Assembly (NCBI RefSeq): GCF_035918235.1
Contig: NZ_CP109485.1
Span: 6,668,501 to 6,732,500 of the forward strand
DNA from: Streptomyces sp. NBC_01445
GTDB taxonomy: Bacteria; Actinomycetota; Actinomycetes; Streptomycetales; Streptomycetaceae
Reading direction: 5' to 3'
Length of the DNA: 64,000 nt
The first letter of the stretch is position 1; each line of letters begins with the position of its first letter. A model generated the notes under the pieces. The model was not told the origin of the DNA, did no database searches, and saw only the letters and a program-made list of their open reading frames with translations. This document shows positions 39,116-50,057 of this stretch, piece by piece. The position numbers and the translations under genes are program-made.

Positions 39116-40440
39116 GCGCGCTGCGCCCGCAGTACGTCCCGCAGCCAGTGGTACGACGCCTTCGGCGTGCGCTCCAGGGTCGCGTAGTCGACGTGGACGA
39201 GGCCGAAGCGGCGCGCGTAGCCCTCCGCCCACTCGAAGTTGTCCATCAGCGACCACACGAAATAGCCGCGCACGTCGACACCGGCCTCAAGGGCCCGGTG
39301 CAGGGCCCGCAGATGCCCGTCCAGGTACGCGATCCGCTCCTGGTCGTCGACTCCCTCGTAGCTGCAGCCGTTCTCGGTGATGACGAGGGGCGGGAGCCGG
39401 TCGCCGTAGCGGTCGCGGAAGGCGAGGAGGAGCTCGGTGAGCGCTTCGGGGACCACCGGCCAGCCGAAGTCCGTGACGGGATATCCCTCGATCTCCCTTG
39501 GGGAGAAGGGGAGTTCGGGCGGCAGGGTGAGGCCGGAGAACTCCGTCGCGTCGCCGGAGGTGAGCGGCGCGCCCACCTTGGTCGGCTGGTAGAAGTTGAT
39601 CCCGTACCAGTCGACGGGTTCCGCGATCACCTTCAGATCGGCGTCCACATCGCCCGGCATCAGGTCTCCGATGCCCTCCGGGTAGGCGCCGAGCAGCAGC
39701 GGATCGGCGAAGAGCCGGTTGAGGAGCACGTCGTAGAAGTCCGCGGCCTCGCGGTCGGCCGGGTCGTCGGAGGCGGGCCAGGTCGGGCCGTGCGAGTTCG
39801 CGATCCCGATGTCCGTGGCGCCGGCCGCGCGCAGCGCCCGTACGGCGAGGCCGTGGGCGAGGAGCTGGTGGTGGGCCGCGGGCAGCGCGTCGAACAGGAG
39901 TTGCCTGCCGGGCGCGTGCTGGCCGAGCGCGTGGCCGAGCAGGGTGTGCTCGGCGGGCTCGTTGAGGGTGATCCACTTCTGTACGCGGTCGCCGATCCGG
40001 TCCGCGACCCGGACCGCGTGGTCCGCGAAGAGCGACGCCGTGTCCCGCTTCAGCCAGCCGCCCGCCTCCTCCACGGACAGCGGGGTGTCCCAGTGGAAGA
40101 GCGTCGGCACGGGCTGTACGCCCGCCGCGCACAGCGCGTCGACGAGCCGGTCGTAGAAGTCGAGGCCGCCCGGCGACAGGACCCGCGGCCAGGAGACGGA
40201 GAAGCGGTACGCCCCCGCCCCGAGCCCCGCGATCAGCGCCACGTCCTCGCCGTAGCGGTGATAGTGGTCGCAGGCGACGGCGGCCGTCGAGCCGTCCTTC
40301 ACCCGCCCCGGCTCTGCCGTGAACGCGTCCCACACCGAGGGCAGGCGCGCGTCGACGGCGCCCTCGATCTGATGGGCCGAGGTGGACACGCCCCACAGGA
40401 AGTCGTGCGGGAACTGAGGTATCGGTTCGCTCGCTGCCAT
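39112..40440 (-). CDS. Glycoside hydrolase family 1 beta-glucosidase
   Basis: 442 residues from ATG 40440; an in-frame ATG at 40452 would add four residues. A retaining (beta/alpha)8 enzyme. The GH1 N-terminal signature FPHDFLWGVSTSAHQIEGA, the acid/base in ITLNEPAE (Glu161), and the nucleophile in LVITENGCS (Glu356) are present. No signal peptide, so it hydrolyses imported beta-glucosides in the cytoplasm. Co-transcribed with the downstream MFS gene. Confidence 0.94.
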   Translation of the reverse strand: MAASEPIPQFPHDFLWGVSTSAHQIEGAVDARLPSVWDAFTAEPGRVKDGSTAAVACDHYHRYGEDVALIAGLGAGAYRFSVSWPRVLSPGGLDFYDRLVDALCAAGVQPVPTLFHWDTPLSVEEAGGWLKRDTASLFADHAVRVADRIGDRVQKWITLNEPAEHTLLGHALGQHAPGRQLLFDALPAAHHQLLAHGLAVRALRAAGATDIGIANSHGPTWPASDDPADREAADFYDVLLNRLFADPLLLGAYPEGIGDLMPGDVDADLKVIAEPVDWYGINFYQPTKVGAPLTSGDATEFSGLTLPPELPFSPREIEGYPVTDFGWPVVPEALTELLLAFRDRYGDRLPPLVITENGCSYEGVDDQERIAYLDGHLRALHRALEAGVDVRGYFVWSLMDNFEWAEGYARRFGLVHVDYATLERTPKASYHWLRDVLRAQRA

Positions 40441-40517
40441 GCGCGCGATCATCCGTACCGGCGGTAACGGAAGTCAACGCCCGTGCGGCAAAAGGTCGTT
40501 GCGCCCCCGAAGCGCCG

Positions 40518-40784
40518 CTACGCCCCTTCCTTCAGCACCCGCGAGATCAGCCCCCGCTGCTCGTCCGTGAGCCGCGGATCCGCGCAGTACACGGTCTTCC
40601 CGTCCACCGTGATCGTGTAGCTGAACCCGTCCGGCACCCCCACCGGCGGCGTGCCCCGGCCCCCGGCCAGCGCCTGCTCGGCCAGGGCATGCCACTCGTG
40701 GGCGTCGGCGCGGCCCGAGGTGTCGACCTCGGCCCGCCGCTCGATCCCGGCGAATCCTCCGGTACGGATGACCTGAATACGCAT
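40518..40784 (-). CDS. Emfourin-like protealysin inhibitor
   Basis: 88 residues from ATG 40784. The sequence MRIQVIRTGGFAGIERRAEVD and the DGFSYTITVDG stretch match the emfourin family, small proteins that inhibit protealysin-like M4 peptidases. It lies 71 bp downstream of such a peptidase gene on the same strand, the arrangement described for protealysin operons. Confidence 0.9.
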   Translation of the reverse strand: MRIQVIRTGGFAGIERRAEVDTSGRADAHEWHALAEQALAGGRGTPPVGVPDGFSYTITVDGKTVYCADPRLTDEQRGLISRVLKEGA

Positions 40785-40855
40785 GGGACCTGTCTACTCC
40801 AGCGGCCGCCCGCTGCCCAGCCGGGCGGCCGCCGAGCCCTGTGCCTGAGCCGGCC

Positions 40856-41929
40856 CTACTCCGTGGGTACGCCCACCTGCGACCAGGCCTTCTGGACGGA
40901 CTCCAGCTCCTCGCCGTCCTTGTAGCGGGTGCGCGCCGCCTTCACCGTCAGCTTCGCGAAGTCCGCGAAGGACGCGTCCTGCGCCAGCTCCCCGCCGGTC
41001 AGGACGTCGTACCAGATCTGCCCGGCCCGCTCCCACGCGTTGCCGCCGAGCGCCACGGCCAGCAGATAGAAGGCGTGGTTCGGGATGCCGGAGTTGATGT
41101 GCACACCGCCGTTGTCGCTGCTCGTCTGCACGAAGTGGTCCATGTCGGCGGGCTGCGGGTCCTTGCCGAGCACGTCGTCGTCGTACGCCGTGCCGGGCGC
41201 CTTCATGGAGCGCAGCGCCTTGCCGGTGACGCGCGGCGCGAGCAGGCCCGCGCCGATCAGCCAGTCGGCGTCGGCGGCGCCCTGGCCGAGCGAGTACTGC
41301 TTGATCAGGGAGCCGAAGACGTCCGAGACCGACTCGTTCAGGGCGCCCGGCTGCCCGAAGTACGTGAGGTTCGCCGTGTACTGGGTGACACCGTGCGTCA
41401 GCTCGTGGCCGATCACGTCGACCGGGATGGTGAAGTCGAGGAAGATCTCCCCGTCCCCGTCGCCGAACACCATCTGCTCGCCGTTCCAGAACGCGTTGTT
41501 GTAGTCGTTGTCGAAGTGCACGGACGCCTTCAGCGGCAGACCGCTGCCGTCGATGGAGTCACGGGCGTACTTCTCCAGGTACAGCTCGAAGGTGGCGCCG
41601 AGGCCCGCGTACGCGCGGTTGACGGTCGCGTCCTGGCCGGGCTCGTCCCCCTCACCGCGGACCTTCGTGCCCGGCAGCTCGGTGCGGTGGCCCGCGTCGT
41701 AGAGCGTGCGGTGCGGCTTGTGCTCGACGGCGTCCATGGGCGCGGCCACCGAGGGGGCGCCGATCACGGTGGTCAGGCGGCGGCGTGTGCGCTCAAGGGC
41801 GTCGCGTTCCAGGGTGCGGCGGGCCAGGGCGGAGAGGGCGGGGTCGCCGGAGCGTGCAGCCTTGTCGAGGATGTGGGGCGGCACGATGGTGCAGAAGACG
41901 GGCTCGAAGCCCGAGCGGTTCGCGGTCAT
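40856..41929 (-). CDS. Protealysin-like M4 metallopeptidase
   Basis: 357 residues from ATG 41929 (MTANRSGFEPVFCTIVPPHIL). Zinc ligands are HELTH (His175, His179) and the Glu of ALNESVSDVFG; Glu176 is catalytic. The later VHINSGIPNHAFY is the M4 substrate-site motif. It has a short PPHIL-type propeptide and no signal peptide, as in protealysins rather than thermolysin, so it is intracellular or released in an unusual way. An emfourin inhibitor gene follows. Confidence 0.94.
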   Translation of the reverse strand: MTANRSGFEPVFCTIVPPHILDKAARSGDPALSALARRTLERDALERTRRRLTTVIGAPSVAAPMDAVEHKPHRTLYDAGHRTELPGTKVRGEGDEPGQDATVNRAYAGLGATFELYLEKYARDSIDGSGLPLKASVHFDNDYNNAFWNGEQMVFGDGDGEIFLDFTIPVDVIGHELTHGVTQYTANLTYFGQPGALNESVSDVFGSLIKQYSLGQGAADADWLIGAGLLAPRVTGKALRSMKAPGTAYDDDVLGKDPQPADMDHFVQTSSDNGGVHINSGIPNHAFYLLAVALGGNAWERAGQIWYDVLTGGELAQDASFADFAKLTVKAARTRYKDGEELESVQKAWSQVGVPTE

Positions 41930-42087
41930 TGCGGCAATGTGGCACTGCGTGACCTCACTGTCACTACCTGCAGCCAGGATTAATGAAATAGAGGTATTGA
42001 TCACCTCTTGCCCGTTACCTGACGGCGATCCCGCATACTGATACAGACCCGCGTCCCTCGCACGGCTGGGCTAGGCTGCGACGCATC

Positions 42088-43940
<1,853 letters not shown>

Positions 43941-43963
43941 CCCAGGTCACCGGCACGTTCCCC

Positions 43964-43994
43964 GGCCCCGTCCGCCCTCGTGGCGGGCGGGGCC
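43964..43994 (+). terminator. Terminator hairpin after leuA
   Basis: A 13-bp stem GGCCCCGTCCGCC (43964-43976) with GGCGGGCGGGGCC (43982-43994), one G-T pair, loop CTCGT. It begins 23 bp after the leuA stop. No long T run. Confidence 0.7.
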
Positions 43995-44106
43995 GCGTCG
44001 TATACCGGCCACGGTCCCGTACAAGGTGATGACGCCGTATCAACAATGTGGCTAACATCACGCCCAACCAGGCGATGGGGCCTGGGGGTCGACGGAGGTG
44101 CGCGAC

Positions 44107-44838
44107 GTGCTGCTGAATTGGGGACGAACCAGTCGTAACGGTCCCGGCGTTCCAGTGGCACGTGCCGGGGCCCGCCCCCTGTCGGGCCTCATCGGCGTCC
44201 GCACCGCGTGGACCACCGTCGGCGACGGCGAGTTCTTCTGTCCCGGCTGCGGCGGCGACCGCAACTACCGCCGCCGCACGGGCCGTCGCCGCTTCGTGCT
44301 CCTCGGCATCCCGCTCGTCCCGCGCGGCGCCACCGGCCCCGTCGTCGAATGCGCCGCCTGCGAGGACCGGTTCGCCGCCGACGTCCTCGACCACCCCACC
44401 ACGCACCGCTTTTCCGCGATGCTCCGCGACGCCGTCCACACCGTCGTCCTCGCGGTCCTCTCCGCGGGCGGAGTCTCCTCCCGTACGGCCCTCGAGACCG
44501 CTGTCGCGACGCTGCGCGGCGCCGGGTTCGACGACTGCACGGACGTCCAGCTCGCCGCGCTCGTCGAGGCGTTGCTCACCGACGCGGGCCGCGTCCCCGA
44601 ACACTGCGGGCCCGGCGCCGGACTCGCCATCGAACTCCACGAGGCCCTCGACCCGCTCGCCCCGCACCTCGCCCCCGCCGGACGCGAGTCGATCCTCCTC
44701 CAGGGCGCCAGAATCGCGCTCGCCGACGGGCCCTACACGCCCGCCGAACGCGACGTACTCAGCACCGCGGGCGCCGCGCTCACCATGTGCACCGACGAGG
44801 TGTCGCAGCTCCTGGAAGCCGCCCGCACCCCGTCGTGA
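44107..44838 (+). CDS. Zinc-ribbon protein with TerB-like domain
   Basis: 243 residues. GTG 44107 is chosen because GGAGG at 44094-44098 is eight bases upstream; GTG 44098 would overlap it. An N-terminal zinc ribbon (CPGCGGDRNYRRRTG, then CAACEDRF) is followed by a helical TerB-like region (AVHTVVLAVLSAGG, then ALADGPYTPAERDVLSTAG). TerB-like domains are linked to tellurite resistance and stress in other contexts, but members of this kind are usually just small acidic helical proteins. Function unknown. Confidence 0.85.
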   Translation: MLLNWGRTSRNGPGVPVARAGARPLSGLIGVRTAWTTVGDGEFFCPGCGGDRNYRRRTGRRRFVLLGIPLVPRGATGPVVECAACEDRFAADVLDHPTTHRFSAMLRDAVHTVVLAVLSAGGVSSRTALETAVATLRGAGFDDCTDVQLAALVEALLTDAGRVPEHCGPGAGLAIELHEALDPLAPHLAPAGRESILLQGARIALADGPYTPAERDVLSTAGAALTMCTDEVSQLLEAARTPS

Positions 44839-44839
44839 C

Positions 44840-44872
44840 GGAGTACGGCGCTCCCGTACTCCCCGGGGAGTA
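44840..44872. promoter_or_regulatory. Overlapping palindromes upstream of the MMPL operon
   Basis: An 8-bp inverted repeat GGAGTACG (44840-44847) with CGTACTCC (44855-44862) runs into a perfect 16-bp palindrome TACTCCCCGGGGAGTA (44857-44872). Together they give several GGAGTA half-sites in 33 bp. This could be an operator for the exporter operon, a terminator for the TerB-like gene, or both. Confidence 0.5.
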
Positions 44873-45015
44873 ACGAGCCGCCGCACGCACCCCCGGCAGT
44901 ACCCCGCACCTCGCCCTCACGCCCGACGAACCGAGGCCTCCCCGACGGGAGTCTGGAGACGTCCTGTCCGACCGGACGGCGACACCGGACACCGTGACAT
45001 GAGGGAGGCCCGCCG

Positions 45016-47106
45016 ATGGGGGGCGTACCGACAAAGAGGCGCCGGGCAGCCGTGCCCTGGACGCTGCTCGGCCTGTGGATCGTCGTGCTCGCGATCGCCG
45101 GGCCCTTCGCCGGCAAGCTGAGCGACGTCCAGCACGACCGGGCCGTCGACTATCTGCCGGCGAGCGCCGACTCCACGCAGGTGGCGAAGATCCAGGACGA
45201 GCTGCCGGGCGGCGAGAGCACCGAACTCGTCCTCGTCTACCACCGCGACGGCGGGCTCACCGCGGCCGACCGCACCACGGCCGCCGCCCAAGTCGCCCGC
45301 ATCGAACGGGGCTTCGACCTCACCGCCGTCCCGAAGGGCGTACCGTCCCGCGACGGCGCCACCCTCATGTACCCGGTCGCCAGCACCACACCGGGACACG
45401 ACGAGAAGGCCCGCGACGCCTTCGTCAACGATGTGCGCGACATCGCCCACGACACCGGCGGCCTGAGCGTCGACACCGGCGGAGCAGGAGCGCTCGCCAC
45501 CGACGCGAGCGAGGTCTACGGCTCGCTCGACGGCCCCCTGCTCTACACGACCGTCGCCGTCGTCGCGATCCTGCTCGTCCTCATCTACCGCAGCCCCTTC
45601 CTGTGGCTCGTGCCACTCGTCGTCGCCGGCGTCGCCGACTTCCTGTCGATGGGCGTCGCCTACGGACTCCACCAGGCGTTCGGCACCACCGTCAGCGGCC
45701 AGAGCTCCGGCGTGATGACGATCCTCGTCTTCGGCGCGGGCACCGACTACGCGCTGCTCCTCGTCTCCCGCTACAGGGAGGAACTGCGCCGCATCGAGCG
45801 GCCCCACGACGCGATGCGCGCCGCACTGCGCGGCTGCGGCCCCGCCGTCCTCGCCTCGTCGGGGACCGTCGCCGTCGGCCTGTTCTGTCTGCTCGCCGCC
45901 GACCTCAACAGCAGCCGCGGCATGGGACCGCTCGGCGCCGTGGGCGTCCTGTGCGCGCTCGTCGCCATGCTGACGCTGCTGCCCGCCGTCCTCGTCCTGC
46001 TCGGAAGGCGCGTGTTCTGGCCGCTCGTCCCGGCGTACGGCTCCACGCCCAAGGCCCGCAGGTCCCTGTTCGCGGCGATGGGCAGTTCGGCCGGGCGCAG
46101 GCCGCTGACCGTCCTCGCCTCCGGCGCCCTGCTCCTCGGGGCGCTCGCGCTCGGCGTGTTCAGCCTGCCCGGCAGCCTCAAACAGGAGGACACCTTCACC
46201 GACAAGCCGGACTCCGTCGTCGCGATGCAGACCCTGGCCGCCGCGTACCCCGAGCGCGGCACCCAGCCCATCAGCGTGATCACCCCGACGGGCCGCGCCG
46301 GCGAGACGCTCGCCACCGCGCGCGACGTGCCCGGGGTCGCCGCCGCCGAGCAGGTGCGCAGCGGACACGGCTGGACGGAGATCTCCGTCACCGCCTCCTC
46401 CCCGCCCCAGTCCACGGGCGAGACGACCACCATCGAGACCCTGCGCGACCGGCTCGACGGCAAGGGCTCGTACGTCGGCGGACAGAGCGCCCAGCAGCTC
46501 GACCTGAGGGACACCAACTCCCGTGACCGCACGGTCGTCGTGCCGATCGTCCTGGCCGCCGTCCTGCTGATCCTCGTCGTGCTGCTGCGCAGCCTCGTCG
46601 CGCCGCTGATCCTGCTCGCCGCGGTCGTCGCCGTGTGGGGTGCCTCGCTCGGCATCGCCGGACTCGTCTTCGGGCCGCTGTTCGGCTTCCAGGGCACCGA
46701 CCCCGGACTCGGCCTGCTGACCTTCGTGTTCCTCGTCGCCCTCGGCGTCGACTACGGAATCTTCCTGATGCACCGCATGCGCGAGGAGTCCCTCGCGGGC
46801 GCCGAACCGGGAGCCGCCGCGCTGACCGCGCTGCGCACCACGGGAGGGGTGATCGCGTCGGCCGGACTCGTCCTCGCCGCGACGTTCTCGGTCCTCACCA
46901 ACATGCCGCTGGTGTCGCTCGTCGAGATGGGCTTCGTCATCGCGGTCGGCGTGCTCCTGGACACGTTCCTCGTCCGTACGTACCTGGTGACGTCGGCGAG
47001 CATGGCACTCGGCCGTGCGGTGTGGTGGCCCGGGCCGCTGTCCAGGAAGCCGCAGCCCCTGCCACCGGCCCAGGAACCGGAGCGCACCCTGGCGCCCACA
47101 CCCTGA
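45016..47106 (+). CDS. MMPL-family transporter (RND-like exporter)
   Basis: 696 residues from ATG 45016 with GAGGGAGG upstream. It has the MMPL layout: one helix, an extracellular loop, six helices (residues about 175-370, FGAGTDYALLLVSRYREE), a second loop, and five to six helices (VALGVDYGIFLMHRMREE). Asp residues in the two TDYALL/VDYGIF helices are the proton-relay positions. Family members export lipids or hydrophobic compounds. It is followed by a histidine kinase and response regulator on the same strand, which probably control it. Confidence 0.92.
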   Translation: MGGVPTKRRRAAVPWTLLGLWIVVLAIAGPFAGKLSDVQHDRAVDYLPASADSTQVAKIQDELPGGESTELVLVYHRDGGLTAADRTTAAAQVARIERGFDLTAVPKGVPSRDGATLMYPVASTTPGHDEKARDAFVNDVRDIAHDTGGLSVDTGGAGALATDASEVYGSLDGPLLYTTVAVVAILLVLIYRSPFLWLVPLVVAGVADFLSMGVAYGLHQAFGTTVSGQSSGVMTILVFGAGTDYALLLVSRYREELRRIERPHDAMRAALRGCGPAVLASSGTVAVGLFCLLAADLNSSRGMGPLGAVGVLCALVAMLTLLPAVLVLLGRRVFWPLVPAYGSTPKARRSLFAAMGSSAGRRPLTVLASGALLLGALALGVFSLPGSLKQEDTFTDKPDSVVAMQTLAAAYPERGTQPISVITPTGRAGETLATARDVPGVAAAEQVRSGHGWTEISVTASSPPQSTGETTTIETLRDRLDGKGSYVGGQSAQQLDLRDTNSRDRTVVVPIVLAAVLLILVVLLRSLVAPLILLAAVVAVWGASLGIAGLVFGPLFGFQGTDPGLGLLTFVFLVALGVDYGIFLMHRMREESLAGAEPGAAALTALRTTGGVIASAGLVLAATFSVLTNMPLVSLVEMGFVIAVGVLLDTFLVRTYLVTSASMALGRAVWWPGPLSRKPQPLPPAQEPERTLAPTP

Positions 47107-47182
47107 CCGCCCCGCGGACCGTACGGCGCCCCTCTCTCCCCGGAGGGGCGTCCTCCGCGCCCTCCTGACGGAAGATGAACCG

Positions 47183-48385
47183 GTGGACGTCAAACACATC
47201 CTGGTCCCGGGCCTCGGCCGGCGCGACGTCAGCGCCGCCCGGACCCTGCGCGAGGACACGCTCCTGGCCGCCGCCGCGGCGGTCGCCGCCGTCGTGATCG
47301 CCCTGACGACGAGCGGCAACGGCCGTCACCCCGACGCGCTCGGCTGGGCCCTGCTCCTGGCCGCGCACATCCCGTCGGCGTTCCGGCGGCGGGCGCCGCT
47401 GCGGGCGTTCCTCGGCCTCGTCGTCTGCGTCGCCCCGTACCACGCGCTCGACTACAACCACACCGCGCCGATGATCGTCTCCATGACCGCCCTCTACACG
47501 ATCGCCGCTACAGGCCGCACTCTGCGCACCCTGTTCCTCGGCGCCGGCGTCCTCGGCATCATGCTCGGCGTCAAGTTCGCGGAGGGCATGACCGAGGGCA
47601 AGGAGGCGCTGCGGATCTCCGGCTGGATCGTCGCGTTCCTCCTGGTCGGCGTCATCGTCCGCGTCCACCGCCAGTACGTCGCCTCGGTCGTGGAGCGCGC
47701 CGAGCGGGCCGAACGGACCCGTGAGGAGGAGGCGCGGCGCCGGGTCGCGGAGGAGCGGCTGCGCGTCGCCCGCGACCTGCACGACCTGCTCGCCCACAGC
47801 ATCACCCTCGTCGGCGTTCAGACGTCGGTGGCCGCCCACGTCCTGCAGGCCGACCCGGACCGCCTGGACCGCGCCGCCGTGGCCAGGGCGCTCGACGACA
47901 TCGCCGAGACCTGCCGCACCGCACGCGGCGAACTGCGCGCCACCCTCGAAGTGCTGCGCGCCGGCTCCGACGACAGCCGCGGCCCGCTCCCCGGGCTCGA
48001 CGGGCTGCCCGACCTTGCCGAGGCCGCCCGCACCGCCGGAGCCACCGTCGACCTGTCCGTCGAGAACATGGAGGCACCGCCCGCCGTGGGCGCCGCGGCC
48101 TACCGCATCGTCCAGGAGGCCCTCACGAACGCCGTCCGGCACGGCGGCCCAGGACTCACCGTCCGCGTCGGCATCCGCAGCCGGGGCGACGCCCTCCATC
48201 TGCGCGTCGCGGACGACGGCGCACCCCCGCACCCGCCCGGCCCCGAACCCGACCGGCCCCCGGGCTTCGGCCTGCTCGGCATGCGCGAGCGGGCCCGCAG
48301 CGTCGGCGGCACCCTCGACGCCGGGCCGCGCGCCCAGGGCGGATTCGAAGTCGCGGCGGTCCTGCCGACCGGGGGACACCCGTGA
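47183..48385 (+). CDS. Two-component sensor histidine kinase (NarL-type, HisKA_3)
   Basis: 400 residues from GTG 47183, with GGAAG about eight bases upstream. Four hydrophobic segments (residues about 25-160) form the sensor membrane part. The coiled coil is followed by the H-box ARDLHDLLAHSITLVG with His200, and a C-terminal HATPase domain (IVQEALTNAVRHGG, VADDGAP, GFGLLGMRERARSVGG). It has no extracellular sensing domain of any size, so it may sense within the membrane. It overlaps its regulator by four bases (GTGA). Confidence 0.93.
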   Translation: MDVKHILVPGLGRRDVSAARTLREDTLLAAAAAVAAVVIALTTSGNGRHPDALGWALLLAAHIPSAFRRRAPLRAFLGLVVCVAPYHALDYNHTAPMIVSMTALYTIAATGRTLRTLFLGAGVLGIMLGVKFAEGMTEGKEALRISGWIVAFLLVGVIVRVHRQYVASVVERAERAERTREEEARRRVAEERLRVARDLHDLLAHSITLVGVQTSVAAHVLQADPDRLDRAAVARALDDIAETCRTARGELRATLEVLRAGSDDSRGPLPGLDGLPDLAEAARTAGATVDLSVENMEAPPAVGAAAYRIVQEALTNAVRHGGPGLTVRVGIRSRGDALHLRVADDGAPPHPPGPEPDRPPGFGLLGMRERARSVGGTLDAGPRAQGGFEVAAVLPTGGHP

Positions 48386-49062
48386 CCGAGCCCCAGCCCG
48401 TGCGCGTACTCCTCGCCGACGACCAGACCCTCGTACGGGCCGCGTTCGCGATGCTCGTCGAGTCCGCGCCCGACATGGAGGTCGTCGGCCAGGCCGGCAC
48501 CGGCCGCGAGGCCGTGGAACAGGCCCGCACACGCCGCGCCGACCTGATCGTCATGGACATCCGCATGCCCGACCTCGACGGCATCGAGGCGACCCGCCTC
48601 CTCGCCGCCGACGAGGACCTCGCGGGCGTCAAGGTCCTGATGCTGACGACGTACGACACCGACGAACACGTCGTCGAGGCGCTGCGGGCGGGCGCGTCCG
48701 GATTCCTCGTCAAGGACACCAAGCCCGCCGAACTCCTCGACGCCATCCGCACCGTCGCCGCCGGCGAGTCCCTGCTCTCGCCCGGCCCCACGGCCCGCCT
48801 GATCGCCCGCGTCCTGCGCGCCCCGGCCGAGCCCGGCCCCGTCCCGCCCGGCCTCGCCGCGCTCACCGGCCGCGAGCGCCAGGTCCTGACCCTCGTGGCG
48901 CGCGGCCTCACCAACACGGAGGCCGCCGACGTCCTCGGCCTCAGCCCTCTCACGGTGAAGACGCACGTGAGCCGCATCATGGGCAAGCTGGGCGCGCGCG
49001 ACAGGGCCCAACTCGTCATCGTGGCCTACGAGTCGGGCCTGGTCGAGCCGGGCGGCGCCTGA
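48382..49062 (+). CDS. LuxR/NarL-family response regulator
   Basis: 226 residues from GTG 48382. The receiver domain has the acidic pair LADDQTLVR, phospho-acceptor Asp59 in LIVMDIRMPD and Lys in FLVKDTKP. The C-terminal LuxR HTH is GLAALTGRERQVLTLVARGLTN with VKTHVSRIMGKLG. It is the partner of the preceding kinase; the MMPL exporter is a likely target. Tail to tail with the aldolase gene. Confidence 0.94.
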   Translation: MTEPQPVRVLLADDQTLVRAAFAMLVESAPDMEVVGQAGTGREAVEQARTRRADLIVMDIRMPDLDGIEATRLLAADEDLAGVKVLMLTTYDTDEHVVEALRAGASGFLVKDTKPAELLDAIRTVAAGESLLSPGPTARLIARVLRAPAEPGPVPPGLAALTGRERQVLTLVARGLTNTEAADVLGLSPLTVKTHVSRIMGKLGARDRAQLVIVAYESGLVEPGGA

Positions 49063-49070
49063 ACGCGCGG

Positions 49071-50057
49071 CTACAGCAACCCGGCCCCGGCCAGAAACTT
49101 CCCGACCCGCTCGACCTCGCCCGCGGACAACGGAATCTGCGGAGCAGCCGTCACCGGGCAGTCGATCACGCCCCGCAGATACAAGGCCGCCTTGAACGCC
49201 CCGAGGGCGGACGAACTCCCGCCCATCCGCGCCGGATCCCCCACCCGCACCATCTGGAACAGCGCACACAGCCGCTCCTGCTCGATCCGCGCCCGCTCCC
49301 GGTCACCGGCCCGGCAGTACGCGTACAGCCGCGCGTATCCGGCCGGGTCGACGTTCCCGAGACCGGGCACCACCCCGTCCGCGCCCATCGCGAGCGCCGA
49401 GTCCACGGTCAGCTCCGACCCGGTCAGGACGCTGAACCCCGTGACGTCGGCGCGGGAGCGCGCCCCGATGAGGACCTCGCGGAACGCGCCCTCGTCACCG
49501 CTGGAGTCCTTCAGGCCGGCGAGCGTCCCGTCGGCGGCCAGGTCGAGCACGAGGTCCGCGCCCAGCTTGGAGTGCACCGACGCCGGGAGGTCGTAGGCGA
49601 AGACCGGCCGGCCGCAGCGCTGGGCCAGGAGCCGGAAGTGGCGGGCGATCTCTGCCGGGTGGGTGCGCGTGTAGAACGGCGCCGTCGCGACGATCCCGTC
49701 CGCGCCGGCCTCCGCCGCCGTACGGGCGTGGTCGAGGACGCGCAGCGTCGCCATGTCGATCGCCCCGGCCAGGACGGGCAGCTGGCCGGCGACATGACCG
49801 ACGACGGTGTCGATGACCACTTTGCGGTGCCGGTCGGGCAGAAAGGCCGCCTCGCTCGTCGAGCCGAGCACGAAGAGCCCGTCGACACCACCCGCGACGA
49901 GGTGGTCGACCAGGCGTACGAGGGAAGCGACGTCCACCTCGTTGTCCGGGGTCAGGGGCGTGCAGACGGGCGGGACGACTCCGGTCAGCAGAGGGAAAGG
50001 CGCGTAGCGCGGCCTTGAAAGGGCGGTGGTGGGAGGCGGGTGGGCGGGTGGTGTCAT
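49071..50057 (-). CDS. DapA/NanA-family (DHDPS superfamily) lyase, substrate unknown
   Basis: 328 residues from ATG 50057, overlapping the OppF stop (ATGA). TIM-barrel class I aldolase: Schiff-base Lys183 in AGLKDSSGD, Tyr155 in FAYDLPAS, and GSTSE in place of GTTGE. The Arg that dihydrodipicolinate synthases need after YNVP (YNVPSRTG) is absent (YDLPASVHS), and the core lysine biosynthesis DapA is expected elsewhere. It is therefore more like an N-acetylneuraminate lyase or another pyruvate aldolase. It sits at the end of an oligopeptide ABC operon, which suggests it breaks down the imported solute. Confidence 0.85.
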   Translation of the reverse strand: MTPPAHPPPTTALSRPRYAPFPLLTGVVPPVCTPLTPDNEVDVASLVRLVDHLVAGGVDGLFVLGSTSEAAFLPDRHRKVVIDTVVGHVAGQLPVLAGAIDMATLRVLDHARTAAEAGADGIVATAPFYTRTHPAEIARHFRLLAQRCGRPVFAYDLPASVHSKLGADLVLDLAADGTLAGLKDSSGDEGAFREVLIGARSRADVTGFSVLTGSELTVDSALAMGADGVVPGLGNVDPAGYARLYAYCRAGDRERARIEQERLCALFQMVRVGDPARMGGSSSALGAFKAALYLRGVIDCPVTAAPQIPLSAGEVERVGKFLAGAGLL

